DNA from: Pedobacter jeongneungensis
GTDB taxonomy: Bacteria > Bacteroidota > Bacteroidia > Sphingobacteriales > Sphingobacteriaceae
Length of the DNA: 45,489 nt
Direction of reading: 5' to 3'
NCBI RefSeq assembly: GCF_000633455.1
Contig: NZ_AYMG01000022.1
Location: 1 to 45,489, forward strand
Part shown: positions 25,813-35,254 of the stretch, in pieces
Position numbering within the stretch: the first letter of the stretch is position 1
Layout of the letters: every line of letters starts with the position of its first letter
The notes under the pieces: model-generated
What the model was told of the DNA's origin: nothing
The model's input: only the letters and a program-made list of their open reading frames with translations
Database searches by the model: none
Program-made: the position numbers and the translations under genes

Positions 25813-27038
25813 TATTTAAATTTGAATTTGTTAGTCATCCAAGTAATAATTAAGGTTAAGTAAGACATTACCCAATTTACCCTAAACTGTAATTTATTAG
25901 AAATAGGATTGCTATATGATGCTAATTGAGTAGCGATTTCATCAATGTTATAGTTTTCTATTAACACGTCTTTACTATTGTTAGCCATTAAGAGAAATTC
26001 AGAAGGACTTGAATTTATCACATCTTGAATGAGCACGTCAAAGGTCAATAGATGTGAATTTGCATCGAAAATCTCTCCTATTGACCGAAAATTATTATGA
26101 AAAAATCCGCTTGAATAATTCGACATTTGATAAGCTACCGCACTAATTACAATTTTATTCTTATTGGCCGCATCTAATATAGTTGTACCCATTCCGACAT
26201 AAACGTCACATTTTTCTATGTAGCTATTTATTTCACTGTAAGGAACTTGATCTAAAACGTGAATTGAATCCGAATAGGTCTCTCCAAGTTTGTTTACCTC
26301 CAAATTAACTTCATCTCTTCCATCTCCATAACCGATTATTGTTAAAGATATATTTTTGTTATCAATACGAAGCTTGTGAAAAGATTTTATTAATCCTATC
26401 ACATAGCCTTTAAAAGGAAACTCAAATCTCGCAATCGTTAATATATTGAAAACATCATTTTTTGCAGAAGTTAATGTACTATAATCTTTATCAATAAAAA
26501 TTGGTAATCTTAAGATTTTATAATTAGTATTACTTTCCTTCAATAAATAAAAAGAAGTAAAAGTTTTAACACAAACCTCATCCATGAAAATAAGCGTTTT
26601 ATTTTTTAACATCATTTTAACCATCCAACGTCCTAAAAATAATATCTTTCTAGAAGCCAGATATGTGGAGTGAGGATGGACAATATAAATGGTATGGGTA
26701 AAATTTATATGATATTTTCCCTTTGTTAAGAGTAAAAATGCCTTAAAATATTCCGGGAAAAATTGAGTTATAATCAGAGGATTTTCTGCATCCTTGAAAG
26801 ACAACATATCACCACTAATATTAAAAAAATTTGACTTTGCTTTTTCATACAAAAAATATTCAAAATCAATATTTTTGATATCTGATATTATTGCGGAGTT
26901 CGTAATCATGTTCTGTGTTAACAATATGGTTCGGCAATGCTGCTCACTAAACCATTTCATTAAGCGTAGGATTAACGTTTCAGTTCCCCCCATACCAAAG
27001 TTATCACAATAAAATATAATTGTACGCTTAGCGTTCAT
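25812..27038 (-). CDS. Divergent GT4-like glycosyltransferase
   Basis: The 408-residue product starts IIFYCDNFGMGGTETLILRLM, a clear GT4 N-terminal loop, and has FNILTIARFEFPFKGYVIGLI in the donor domain. The region that should hold EX7E reads DVYVGMGTTILDAANKNKIV: the first Glu is missing and the second is Asp. The gene is very AT-rich. The C-terminal tail ends in a hydrophobic stretch (VNWVMSYLTLIITWM) that could touch the membrane. It may be an active variant or a weakened enzyme. It overlaps wzx by 11 bases. Confidence 0.78.
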   Translation of the reverse strand: MNAKRTIIFYCDNFGMGGTETLILRLMKWFSEQHCRTILLTQNMITNSAIISDIKNIDFEYFLYEKAKSNFFNISGDMLSFKDAENPLIITQFFPEYFKAFLLLTKGKYHINFTHTIYIVHPHSTYLASRKILFLGRWMVKMMLKNKTLIFMDEVCVKTFTSFYLLKESNTNYKILRLPIFIDKDYSTLTSAKNDVFNILTIARFEFPFKGYVIGLIKSFHKLRIDNKNISLTIIGYGDGRDEVNLEVNKLGETYSDSIHVLDQVPYSEINSYIEKCDVYVGMGTTILDAANKNKIVISAVAYQMSNYSSGFFHNNFRSIGEIFDANSHLLTFDVLIQDVINSSPSEFLLMANNSKDVLIENYNIDEIATQLASYSNPISNKLQFRVNWVMSYLTLIITWMTNKFKFK

Positions 27039-28344
27039 CTGATGAAGTTGTAAATAATAGTTTTCTAAAGAGAACTAACATACATAGAAAATATATAAAA
27101 TAATTTATTGCATAAGCTTGTGTAATCCCTAAAATTCCATTTTGTCTAACAAACAGATATGCCAAGCCCATGAAGACAATTGAAAAAATTATTTCAGTAG
27201 AGATGAATGACTTTGTCATTGTTTTAGCAACCATTAAATATGCTAATATCCAACTAGTTATTTTAAAAAAGTCTCCGATGAGTTGCCACAAGAACAGATT
27301 TTCCATATGTACAAAGTCTTTTGTGAAAATTAATCTAATAATCAAGAATCGACAAATATATAGAGTGAGAAATGCTACAATTAACGTCGGTACGATAATT
27401 TTAAATGCCTTTAAAATTTCTACTCTAAGTTGTCTTCGATCTACTAACTCAGACAGTCTTGGGAGATAATAAACACTGAAGGATGTTGTTATAACCATTA
27501 AATACATAGTGGAAATACGATTCATCCCTTCCCACCAGCCAGCCTCTATGCTTGAGATATTTGATATTACGTAGCCACGTAAAATTAATTGGGATACAGG
27601 AGCTGTAACAGCTGTTACTAAAGTCATAACCGAATACTTCATGTACTTTTTTGAAAGCAATAGGTCAATTTTTCTATTAAAATAATCTAATGAGAACCAT
27701 GGTAGTTTCCTGATCATCCAAATTGACACGAAAAACATAATACTCTGAAATGTGACAGCTCCGATGAGAGCCCCTTTTAATCCTTGCCATAAAACCAGAA
27801 TTATAGTAAAAATAAGACCTACGATACTTCCTACGATGCTTATAAAAACATACTTTCTAAAATCCTTAAATCCATTTAAAATTGAAGCGATAAGTGCATT
27901 CAGTGCATAGAATACAACGGTAATGCCGAAAATAACGAACAAGTAATCATATTTTTTGTCAAGCATTAACTTTTCACTTAAGTACTCGTTAAAAATAACC
28001 ATTGAAAGCCCACAGACAAATGAGCAAATAAGAGTTATTTTAAATGCTGTAGCCATTAAGTTTTTAATGGTTTCACTAGATTCTCTATATTCTGCTATAT
28101 ACTTTGTAACTCCATTGTTTATACCTCCACATGCTAAAAGCATAATGATCGTGGAAAAATTATTTAACTGACCTACTAAAGCTATTCCACTGGGCCCAAT
28201 CAACAAAGCAACAAGTTTAATACTAACTAATGCAGTGAACATCTTCACAACCGTAGCCATTGCTGTAAATGAAAATACTTTAACAATATCAGTTTTTAAA
28301 ACAGATATTATCACTTTCCACTTATCTTGAATAGTTTTTACCAT
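27028..28344 (-). CDS. wzx: O-antigen/capsule repeat-unit flippase (Wzx)
   Basis: The 438-residue protein has about twelve membrane helices and the MOP-superfamily pattern near the N-terminus (LIGPSGIALVGQLNNF followed by NNGVTKYIAEY). This is the O-antigen translocase type to which WzxE belongs. Wzx proteins move undecaprenyl-linked repeat units across the inner membrane. Its start overlaps the aminotransferase gene by 7 bases; in the enterobacterial common antigen cluster the flippase is also next to a sugar aminotransferase gene, so the pairing is familiar. Confidence 0.88.
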   Translation of the reverse strand: MVKTIQDKWKVIISVLKTDIVKVFSFTAMATVVKMFTALVSIKLVALLIGPSGIALVGQLNNFSTIIMLLACGGINNGVTKYIAEYRESSETIKNLMATAFKITLICSFVCGLSMVIFNEYLSEKLMLDKKYDYLFVIFGITVVFYALNALIASILNGFKDFRKYVFISIVGSIVGLIFTIILVLWQGLKGALIGAVTFQSIMFFVSIWMIRKLPWFSLDYFNRKIDLLLSKKYMKYSVMTLVTAVTAPVSQLILRGYVISNISSIEAGWWEGMNRISTMYLMVITTSFSVYYLPRLSELVDRRQLRVEILKAFKIIVPTLIVAFLTLYICRFLIIRLIFTKDFVHMENLFLWQLIGDFFKITSWILAYLMVAKTMTKSFISTEIIFSIVFMGLAYLFVRQNGILGITQAYAINYFIYFLCMLVLFRKLLFTTSSDER

Positions 28345-29438
28345 CGATTCAGTATAGATATTATGGTATCTACTTCGTTATCTTCTAAGACAGGGCTTAA
28401 GGGCAAACTTAAAACTTCAGCATGAATATTTTCAGAAATTGAGAAACTTAATTCGCTCCATTCCTTATAAGCTTCTTGTTTATGGGGAGGAATAGGGTAG
28501 TGTATGACCGTCTGAATACCTTTATCAAAAAGATATTTCTGTAACTCATATCGCTCTGGAGTACGAATAACAAATAAATGCCAAACGTGTGCCGTCTGTA
28601 ATTGAATTGTTGGCAATGTAATTTTCGGATTATTAATCTCGCTTAAATATCTGTTTGCAATCTTCCGTTTTACGGCAGTCTCATCATCAAGGGTCATGAG
28701 CTTCACGCTTAGCAAAGCTGCTTGTAACTCATCCAATCGACTATTCACCCCCTTATATTTGTTTTCATATTTAACATATGATCCATAATTTAATAGTGCC
28801 TTTATGGTCTCTGCTAGCACATTGTCATTTGTAGTAATTGCACCAGCATCACCTAAAGCACCCAAATTTTTACCAGGATAAAAGCTAAAGCCAGCAGCAT
28901 CACCAAAATTACCGGCTTTCTTGCCCGATAAATCAACGGCACCATGAGCTTGTGCGCAATCTTCAATAACCTTTAAGTTGTTATTTTTTGCAATTGCACA
29001 TATGGTTTGCATATCGCAAAGTTGTCCATATAAGTGCACAGGCATGATAGCCACAGTTTTATCAGTTATTTTAGCTTCGATCAATTCTGGCGCAATATTA
29101 TAAGTATCAATATTCGGCTCCACTAAAACAGGCACCAATTGATTCGCAGAAATAGCTAAGATACTCGCTATGTAAGTATTTGCTGGTACAATGATCTCAT
29201 CTCCATCCTTAAATAATCCCAATTCTTTATAGGCTCTTATCACCAAAATTAAAGCATCAAGCCCATTTGCAACTCCGATTGCGTGTTTAACTCCACAATA
29301 ATTAGCAAATTCACTCTCAAATTTCTTTAGTGAGTTTCCCATGATATACCATCCTGAATCCAATACATCTTCAAAGGCTTGAACTAGGTCTTTTTTATGA
29401 CGCTGGTTTATTTTATATAAATCTAAAAATTTAATCAT
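28338..29438 (-). CDS. DegT/DnrJ/EryC1/StrS sugar aminotransferase (FdtB/QdtB-like)
   Basis: PLP-dependent transaminase of 366 residues. Seen: MGNSLKKFESEFANYCGVKHAIGVANGLDAL at the N-terminus (shown in parts: MGNSLKKFESEF, GVANGLDAL), the PLP-phenol region EDCAQAHGA (D160, Q163) and the PLP lysine K190 in FSFYPGKNLGALGDAG. Next to FdtA-type ketoisomerases and an acyltransferase, it most likely aminates a dTDP-3-keto-6-deoxyhexose at C3, giving dTDP-Fuc3N or dTDP-Qui3N. A 4-aminotransferase role (PglE-like) with the WbpM-type dehydratase is an alternative. It overlaps the acyltransferase gene by 4 bases. Confidence 0.88.
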   Translation of the reverse strand: MIKFLDLYKINQRHKKDLVQAFEDVLDSGWYIMGNSLKKFESEFANYCGVKHAIGVANGLDALILVIRAYKELGLFKDGDEIIVPANTYIASILAISANQLVPVLVEPNIDTYNIAPELIEAKITDKTVAIMPVHLYGQLCDMQTICAIAKNNNLKVIEDCAQAHGAVDLSGKKAGNFGDAAGFSFYPGKNLGALGDAGAITTNDNVLAETIKALLNYGSYVKYENKYKGVNSRLDELQAALLSVKLMTLDDETAVKRKIANRYLSEINNPKITLPTIQLQTAHVWHLFVIRTPERYELQKYLFDKGIQTVIHYPIPPHKQEAYKEWSELSFSISENIHAEVLSLPLSPVLEDNEVDTIISILNRW

Positions 29439-29986
29439 TTCTTTATCGGTTTAAATCCATCTAGGAAGTACTGCTCTCCTGTAATTTTATCGACTAATTT
29501 CAAATCAAGTAATTGCGAGCTCTCTGTAATATACCCACGATGAATAGCGGGATTACCATACCAAACAGTATATGGAGCGATTGATTTAGTGAGCACGCTT
29601 CCCGCACCAACAAATGCAAATTCACCCACTTGTATTCCTGCAACTAATGTAGAATTAGCACCAATTGAACAGAACTCCATTAATAAAGTTTTTTGGAAAC
29701 TAGCAGGGTAAATCTTTGATCTAGGAACTAAGTCATTAGTAAATGTTACATTCGGTCCAACAAAGACATTATCTCTAATCTCAACGCCATCCCAAAGCTG
29801 AACTCCTGACTTAATTGTCACATTGTTACCAATTAACACATTGTTTTCAATAAAACAATTACAATTTATATTACAATTATTACCGATTACTGCATCAGCC
29901 AATATGACAGTAAACTGCCAAACATAGGTATTTTCCCCAATTTTATCGGACAGAACATCTGAAAGAGGATGTATTTTATTTTCCAT
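29435..29986 (-). CDS. Hexapeptide-repeat acyltransferase (FdtC/QdtC-like N-acetyltransferase)
   Basis: The 183-residue left-handed beta-helix protein shows regular hexapeptides (AVIGNNCNINCNCFIENNVLIGNNVTIKSG region) and ends with IAPYTVWYGNPAIHRGYI, a common end of the fold. FdtC-type enzymes N-acetylate dTDP-3-amino-3,6-dideoxyhexoses with acetyl-CoA. Position directly between the FdtA-type and FdtB-type genes supports that role. It overlaps both (11 and 4 bases). Confidence 0.85.
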   Translation of the reverse strand: MENKIHPLSDVLSDKIGENTYVWQFTVILADAVIGNNCNINCNCFIENNVLIGNNVTIKSGVQLWDGVEIRDNVFVGPNVTFTNDLVPRSKIYPASFQKTLLMEFCSIGANSTLVAGIQVGEFAFVGAGSVLTKSIAPYTVWYGNPAIHRGYITESSQLLDLKLVDKITGEQYFLDGFKPIKK

Positions 29987-30392
29987 TAATATAGTTTAGG
30001 TAAGATTCATAATTTCTAATATAATCCTTTTCATCATAACTATGTGATGCATGAACTAAACAAATTGATCCTGATGAAAAATTAATTTCAGAAGCCCATA
30101 TTCCTGGCGGAATATGTAATCCAATATATGGTCTATTTAATTGTATAAGCCGTTTAGTTCTCCCATCATCTAATAATACCTCAAAACTCCCACTCGCGGC
30201 AATTAAAAATTGGTGGCACTCTTTGTGAGCATGCGCTCCTCGAGATTCTCCACCTGGTATATCATATAAGTAAAAAATCCTCTTAATTTCAAATGGAATT
30301 TCCAAATTATTGTGCACAGGAGTTATATTACCAGCACGACTCTTTATTTGAGGGAGTTCGAAGATAGAACAATCATATGTCGTAGTCATCAA
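29976..30392 (-). CDS. dTDP-4-keto-6-deoxyglucose 3,4-ketoisomerase (FdtA/QdtA cupin), canonical copy
   Basis: Small cupin of 138 residues with the family core IPFEIKRIFYLYDIPGGESR followed by GAHAHK (R51, H54, H56), which contains the histidines proposed to do the catalysis in FdtA-type enzymes. These move the keto group of dTDP-4-keto-6-deoxyglucose (made by RfbB, encoded at 40271) from C4 to C3. The galacto (FdtA) or gluco (QdtA) outcome cannot be told by eye, so no symbol is given. A diverged paralogue lies 1 base upstream. Confidence 0.87.
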   Translation of the reverse strand: MMTTTYDCSIFELPQIKSRAGNITPVHNNLEIPFEIKRIFYLYDIPGGESRGAHAHKECHQFLIAASGSFEVLLDDGRTKRLIQLNRPYIGLHIPPGIWASEINFSSGSICLVHASHSYDEKDYIRNYESYLNYINGK

Positions 30393-30393
30393 T

Positions 30394-30804
30394 TTACTTT
30401 TTAGTTAATGAAAGGTATTTTTCAAAGTCCCTTTCATAATCATTTGCTGAGAACTTCGTCGACGCAACAATGAACCCTAAGGCATTGGTGGAGAAATTTT
30501 CCATATGTCTCCATATACCATTAGGTACATAAAGGCCGTAATAAGATCTATTTAAAGAAAAAACTTTCTGAATCATGCCATCATTTAAAACAATATCGAA
30601 ACTGCCACTTAACGCTATGATAATCTCTTCATTTTCATAATAACTATGCCCACCCCTTACTTCGCCGCCTGGCACATCATATATCCAATAAGTTCTTTCA
30701 ATCTTAAATGGTATATGTTTTGTTTCTTCTAAAAAAGATAGATTGCCTCTTTCATCTAAAATCTTTGGTAAATTTATTTCCTTTACTTTTTCTAATCCCA
30801 TCAA
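30394..30804 (-). CDS. FdtA/QdtA-family cupin paralogue lacking the second HAHK histidine
   Basis: The 136-residue product is plainly homologous to the next gene (IPFKIERTYWIYDVPGGEVR; SLNRSYYGLYVPNGIWR; ENFSTNALGFIVAST), but the catalytic motif reads GGHSYYEN: H53 is kept while the second histidine is Y55 and the lysine is Y56. It may be a partner subunit, an enzyme with different specificity, or inactive. A spacer of 83 bases separates it from wzc; I find no convincing promoter or terminator there, only a small ATTGAC/GTCAAT inverted repeat (30850-30874). Confidence 0.82.
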   Translation of the reverse strand: MMGLEKVKEINLPKILDERGNLSFLEETKHIPFKIERTYWIYDVPGGEVRGGHSYYENEEIIIALSGSFDIVLNDGMIQKVFSLNRSYYGLYVPNGIWRHMENFSTNALGFIVASTKFSANDYERDFEKYLSLTKK

Positions 30805-30887
30805 TAAATAAGTGATTTTAATGCAGTATTAGCATTGTTAATTAATTGAATTGACATTTATTAAAGAGGTCAATCTTTAATCGCTTT

Positions 30888-33233
30888 TTATCGTTTAAAG
30901 ATCCTCTTAAACCATTTCTCATCGGCGACCTGGCCATAGGCACCGTAACCATAGCCATAGCCATAATACTTACTGATAATATCATTAACTACAATCCCAA
31001 GATTCTTCATCTTATTCGTCATATACAAATCTTCAACAATTTTAAGCTGATCTTTTTGTGTAATTTTTTGCCTCACAAGATAAAGTGTTACATCAGCATA
31101 CTTAGAAAGCAATTGGGCATCGGCAATAATTCCAATTGGTGGCGCATCCATAATTATATAGTCAAACTCTTTTTTTAATTCCTCAATAAGATTAGGTACA
31201 TTTTCATTCATCAATGTTTCCGCAGGATTGGGAGGCAATGGACCAGATGAAACGATGAACATGTTTTTATTAATAGATAGCGGTTTTACAATATCAGCCA
31301 TTTTAATTGATGGGCTAATAGTAAAGTTGCTAAAACCAATATCATTCCGAACGCCCAATTTTGCCGAGAGTCCAGGCTTTCGAAGATCTAATTCCATTAA
31401 TAATACCTTTTTCCCTGCTAAGGCAAGAATATTCCCAAGATTAATCGCAGTAAACGATTTGCCTTCCCCACTCATACTAGATGTCAAAAGGATAACTTTT
31501 TCCTTTTCGGTTTTCAAATAGAAAGATAGATTAGTTCTTAATGCCCTAAACTGCTCTGAAATCGCAGATCGGCTTTGATTTGCAACAATCAAGTTGTCAT
31601 CACTAGAGTTATGACTAATCTCTCCAATTACTGGCACACTCGTTTTTGAAATAATCTCTTCTTTTGTTTTTATACTTGTATTGAGAAGTTCCTGCCCAAA
31701 AATTAATACGATAGGAACGATTAGGCCAGCGATAAACCCGATTAAATATATAAAACTTTTTTTCGGACTAACAGGAATGACATCTGACTTTGGTGGATCA
31801 ATAGTTTTTGCAATTGCTATGTTAGACGTTTTAGAAATGCTGGTCTCTTCAGCCTTTTGCATTAAAAATATATATAATTCCTGCTTAATCTGTTGATTAC
31901 GTGCCAATTTCAAATAATTCTTTTCGATTTGAGGAACTCCAGAAATTTGATTTTCAGCACTTTTTAGTTGACTTTTGAGTTTTTCTCGCGTAAGCAAAGC
32001 AGATTTTTTAGTACTTTGAATATTTGCAAGCATGTTACTCCTCAATTCTGATATCTGTTGGTCTATGTTTTGAATAAAAGGACTCTGCTCGGTGACACCC
32101 AACAATTGTTTTTCTCTTTCTATGATTAAGGAATTATAATGCTCCATAATGTTGGAAAAAACCATATCTTGGGGAATAAGAGAAGAAGGAAAAACACGTT
32201 TATTATTTACATTGTCTTTTAAATATTTCTCTAATTCATTTAATACCGATACTTGAGTCTCAGCCTTAGCCAATTCGGTAGAAAATTCTCCAGAGCTTTG
32301 CACCAACAATTTGCCCTGCTCGCTCATATCAGCCAGTTGATTATTCTGTTTAAAATTCTCAACTTTATTTTCCACATCTCCCAATTCGGAGGCAATTACA
32401 TTCAGTCGTTCTTTGATAAAACGGTAAGTACTGTCAGCGACAGCATTTTTATCGTTAAGGTTGGATAGGGTATATTTCTTTATTAATGTATTCAAAATAT
32501 CTTCACCTTTATTTGGCAGTGGGTAAGACAATCTTAAATCGATAATGCTAACTTGTTTATTACTTGTAGCAACAGATAATTGCGTCATTAGCGATGCGAC
32601 CTTAGAATCGATAGAACTAATTGTAACATAATACTCACCATTACTGACTTTCTTATTTTCACTTGGTTGTAGACGTAAAATTCCGATTCCTTGAATAAGG
32701 AATTGTTCATTATAACTTACTTCTCTTTTGAAGTCTTTTGTACTGACTAGGAACTTATTTACAGCTATTTTGATAATATCTAGCCTTGTATTTTTTATGG
32801 TATCAACACTTTTAATAATATCAATTTTAAATGGTGCAGAGTATAATTCTCGGCTAACAAAGTCAGTTTTTCTGGAATATACAATATTCAGCTGCATTTC
32901 TCTTACAACCTGTTCCATTAAAAACCGAGTTTTCAAGATCTCTACTTCATTTTCAACAGAATTTTTAGTACCCATTAATCCCCCTAAATCCATAAGGGCT
33001 CCAGAAGTCTTACCCATGCCGCCACCTTTCTGATCATCATTAACAATTAATTTTGCTTTGACTTGATAAATTGGAGCAGTATATCTACCGTATATGAAAG
33101 CAATTAACAAACAGACAAAAACACTAGCCGCAAACCAACTCCATTTATCTATAAGTTTACTAAAAATATCTTTTAAGTTAATTTCAACCTCTTCACGCTC
33201 GTGTACGATATTCATTTCAGGATGATTATTCAT
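30888..33233 (-). CDS. wzc: Wzc-type polysaccharide copolymerase and tyrosine autokinase
   Basis: Inner-membrane protein of 781 residues that controls chain length and export. It has a Wzz domain between two membrane helices (about 33-53 and 495-515) with periplasmic coiled coils, then a cytoplasmic BY-kinase: Walker A SSMSGEGKSFT (K592), Walker A' VLLMELDLRKPG (about 610-621) and Walker B YIIMDAPP (692-699). The tail YYGYGYGYGAYG (about 756-767) is the tyrosine cluster that is autophosphorylated. Opposing phosphatase is the CpsB-type protein at 34223. It lies 14 bases after wza. Confidence 0.93.
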   Translation of the reverse strand: MNNHPEMNIVHEREEVEINLKDIFSKLIDKWSWFAASVFVCLLIAFIYGRYTAPIYQVKAKLIVNDDQKGGGMGKTSGALMDLGGLMGTKNSVENEVEILKTRFLMEQVVREMQLNIVYSRKTDFVSRELYSAPFKIDIIKSVDTIKNTRLDIIKIAVNKFLVSTKDFKREVSYNEQFLIQGIGILRLQPSENKKVSNGEYYVTISSIDSKVASLMTQLSVATSNKQVSIIDLRLSYPLPNKGEDILNTLIKKYTLSNLNDKNAVADSTYRFIKERLNVIASELGDVENKVENFKQNNQLADMSEQGKLLVQSSGEFSTELAKAETQVSVLNELEKYLKDNVNNKRVFPSSLIPQDMVFSNIMEHYNSLIIEREKQLLGVTEQSPFIQNIDQQISELRSNMLANIQSTKKSALLTREKLKSQLKSAENQISGVPQIEKNYLKLARNQQIKQELYIFLMQKAEETSISKTSNIAIAKTIDPPKSDVIPVSPKKSFIYLIGFIAGLIVPIVLIFGQELLNTSIKTKEEIISKTSVPVIGEISHNSSDDNLIVANQSRSAISEQFRALRTNLSFYLKTEKEKVILLTSSMSGEGKSFTAINLGNILALAGKKVLLMELDLRKPGLSAKLGVRNDIGFSNFTISPSIKMADIVKPLSINKNMFIVSSGPLPPNPAETLMNENVPNLIEELKKEFDYIIMDAPPIGIIADAQLLSKYADVTLYLVRQKITQKDQLKIVEDLYMTNKMKNLGIVVNDIISKYYGYGYGYGAYGQVADEKWFKRIFKR

Positions 33234-33247
33234 TTAAACAGCTACTA

Positions 33248-34054
33248 TTATTTAAAATTAGAAATGGCCAAAACAATTACCGAAACTACTGAGGCAATCA
33301 CGCCTATGGTTTGGATTTGAGCAGAATTAGAAGCCGAAACTTTGCGTTTATTTGGTTCTACGTAAACCACATCATTCTGCTTTAAATAGTAGAATGGGCT
33401 ACTAAAAATATTACTAGAATTGAGGTCCAATCGGGCAAATTCCTTCTTACCGTTATTATCGCGAACAATTAAGACATTTTCTCTTCTACCATAAATGGTT
33501 AAATCGCCAGCTAAACTTAAAGCATCTAAAATAGTTACTTTTTCATTAGGTAAAGTATAGGCGGATGGCGCGTTCACTTCTCCCAGTACGCTCACTTTAA
33601 AATTAGCAAAACGCAATTGTACGTTTGGCTGTTTGTAAACATCTGTGGCCTTTTCACGGATCAGTTCCCTCGCTTGGTAGGTGGTTAAACCTGCCACTTT
33701 CAATTTGCCGATTAAAGAAAGTTCGATTTCTCCATTTTTGTCAACTAGAAATCCGGTACTTTGTGTTGATACGCTATTATTAGTGTTACCACCTAATGTT
33801 GGTGTTGAGGCAGCTTGATTAATAATAGCCCCACTCTGCGGATTAAGCGTAAAGATGTTGATACTTAAAATATCATCCGGTTGTATTACTGGTTCTGTAA
33901 AGGCAATGGCACTATCTAAATTAGCTTGTTTAACAGATTGAATGTCTTGGAAGTAAGCAATTTTCTTATTGCTAACGCAGGAACAAGAGAGAGTAATCGC
34001 AAAAAACAAAATTGCCAACTTCGATCCCTTATTCACATTATTTTTTTTATTCAT
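33248..34054 (-). CDS. wza: Wza-type outer-membrane polysaccharide export lipoprotein
   Basis: From the ATG at 34054 the product is 268 residues with a lipoprotein signal peptide (KLAILFFAITLSCSC; acylated Cys at 24 or 26) followed by KKIAYFQDIQ, a start I associate with Bacteroidota Wza proteins. A polysaccharide export domain (IQPDDILSINIFTL) and SLBB repeats (KVSVLGEVNAPSAY) follow, then a C-terminal hydrophobic helix (IGVIASVVSVIVLAISNF) that fits the outer-membrane barrel helix of Wza. An upstream TTG at 34102 is rejected because it lies within the -7 box and would put 16 residues before the signal. It lies just ahead of wzc. Confidence 0.9.
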   Translation of the reverse strand: MNKKNNVNKGSKLAILFFAITLSCSCVSNKKIAYFQDIQSVKQANLDSAIAFTEPVIQPDDILSINIFTLNPQSGAIINQAASTPTLGGNTNNSVSTQSTGFLVDKNGEIELSLIGKLKVAGLTTYQARELIREKATDVYKQPNVQLRFANFKVSVLGEVNAPSAYTLPNEKVTILDALSLAGDLTIYGRRENVLIVRDNNGKKEFARLDLNSSNIFSSPFYYLKQNDVVYVEPNKRKVSASNSAQIQTIGVIASVVSVIVLAISNFK

Positions 34055-34099
34055 ATGTATAAATCTGTTCTTATAATATTGTGGATTATGAACAGCTTG

Positions 34100-34130
34100 C
34101 AAACTTAATCATTTAATTGTAATATCTAAA
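34100..34130 (-). promoter_or_regulatory. Likely promoter of wza and the long polysaccharide operon
   Basis: TAAGTTTG on the minus strand at 34107-34100 fits TAnnTTTG. A near-match TTTA lies 19 bases upstream (34130-34127). The expected leader is about 40 bases. Small gaps and overlaps continue from here to manC, so this may drive up to 19 kb. Confidence 0.5.
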
Positions 34131-34222
34131 AAGCATAATTTCAGATTAATTCTAGTAAATTTAATTTGAGCGTTAAGTATAAAAATGATGCCAATTTGCA
34201 TTTACTATTATATAAATAAAAA

Positions 34223-34963
34223 TTAAATCAAAACCGATCCAAATATTTCTTGATTTTTAAAATCATAAGAACCAATCAGGTCATAAAGTTTACCGGACTG
34301 AACTGCGGCAGTTAAGGCACTTAAATGTTTTTCATGATGTAAATCAGTTCCCGCTAAATCGTACATCTTTTCTTTTAAGAGCGATTCCGAGAGTTGTTTT
34401 ACATCTTTACCATAATATCCCAAAACCGACAACAAATTCAACTGTAACAAACAGCCTTTTTCTTTAAAGCGTTTTAAGCGACTTTTATCTTTAAAATAGA
34501 AGGTATAACGCTCTGGATGTGCGAGGACAGGCTTAAAGCCTTTAATTTCTACATCAAATATAGTTTGGCTGATTCCCGGGGTTTCAGATAAGTAAGACAT
34601 TTCTATCAGCAGATGCTTTTGATCCAGTGTACATAGACTTTCATTCAGATCAAAGTCCTGATCTATCATATATTCTGCTCCGGCGCTTAACTTTGTCGAA
34701 ATACTGGCGTTATCAAGTGCTGTTTGTAAATCCCGTTTGGCCTTATTTATACTTTCTGGTGTATTGGGATATAATTCCTTTAAAATGTGAGGGGTAGCAA
34801 TTAACTGTTCAAAACCCAGTTCGGTAAGTGATTTCACAAGTCGAACAGAGGTTTCTATATCTGGTGATCCATCATCAATACCTGGCAAAATATGAGAGTG
34901 TATATCTACCCCGAGCCATGAGATATCGGTAATTTTATTTTTCTTACTAAAAAAGCTTAACAT
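34223..34963 (-). CDS. CpsB/CapC-type tyrosine-protein phosphatase (PHP domain)
   Basis: The 246-residue metal-dependent phosphatase has the PHP motifs VDIHSHILPGIDDG, TPHI, LAHPERY and GTDLHH. YwqE/CpsB enzymes of this type dephosphorylate the tyrosine tail of the Wzc-like kinase and so set polymer production. It is encoded 168 bases upstream of wza, which has its own promoter, and is thus a good partner for the Wzc at 30888. Confidence 0.92.
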   Translation of the reverse strand: MLSFFSKKNKITDISWLGVDIHSHILPGIDDGSPDIETSVRLVKSLTELGFEQLIATPHILKELYPNTPESINKAKRDLQTALDNASISTKLSAGAEYMIDQDFDLNESLCTLDQKHLLIEMSYLSETPGISQTIFDVEIKGFKPVLAHPERYTFYFKDKSRLKRFKEKGCLLQLNLLSVLGYYGKDVKQLSESLLKEKMYDLAGTDLHHEKHLSALTAAVQSGKLYDLIGSYDFKNQEIFGSVLI

Positions 34964-35254
34964 ATATTATTAAATCAATTCACTTATAATTAATTATTAC
35001 GAATTTCATCCAAACCCTGATCATCTATAGGCTGAAAAGGAAAAAGATGATTACTTAAATTAACGGCATAAATTTAAACATTTTAGACTGTTTTCCTATA
35101 AAGAGTAGATTAAATCAGACAAATAGTCGAAATGATTTTCCCTAAAAATTGATACCTTAATCCTAACTCCAGAAATGAATCAATATCAATTGTTTAGAAT
35201 ATAAAATATTATTCAAAATAATTCACGGTTTTAAACCCACCCTCTTTTAAATAT

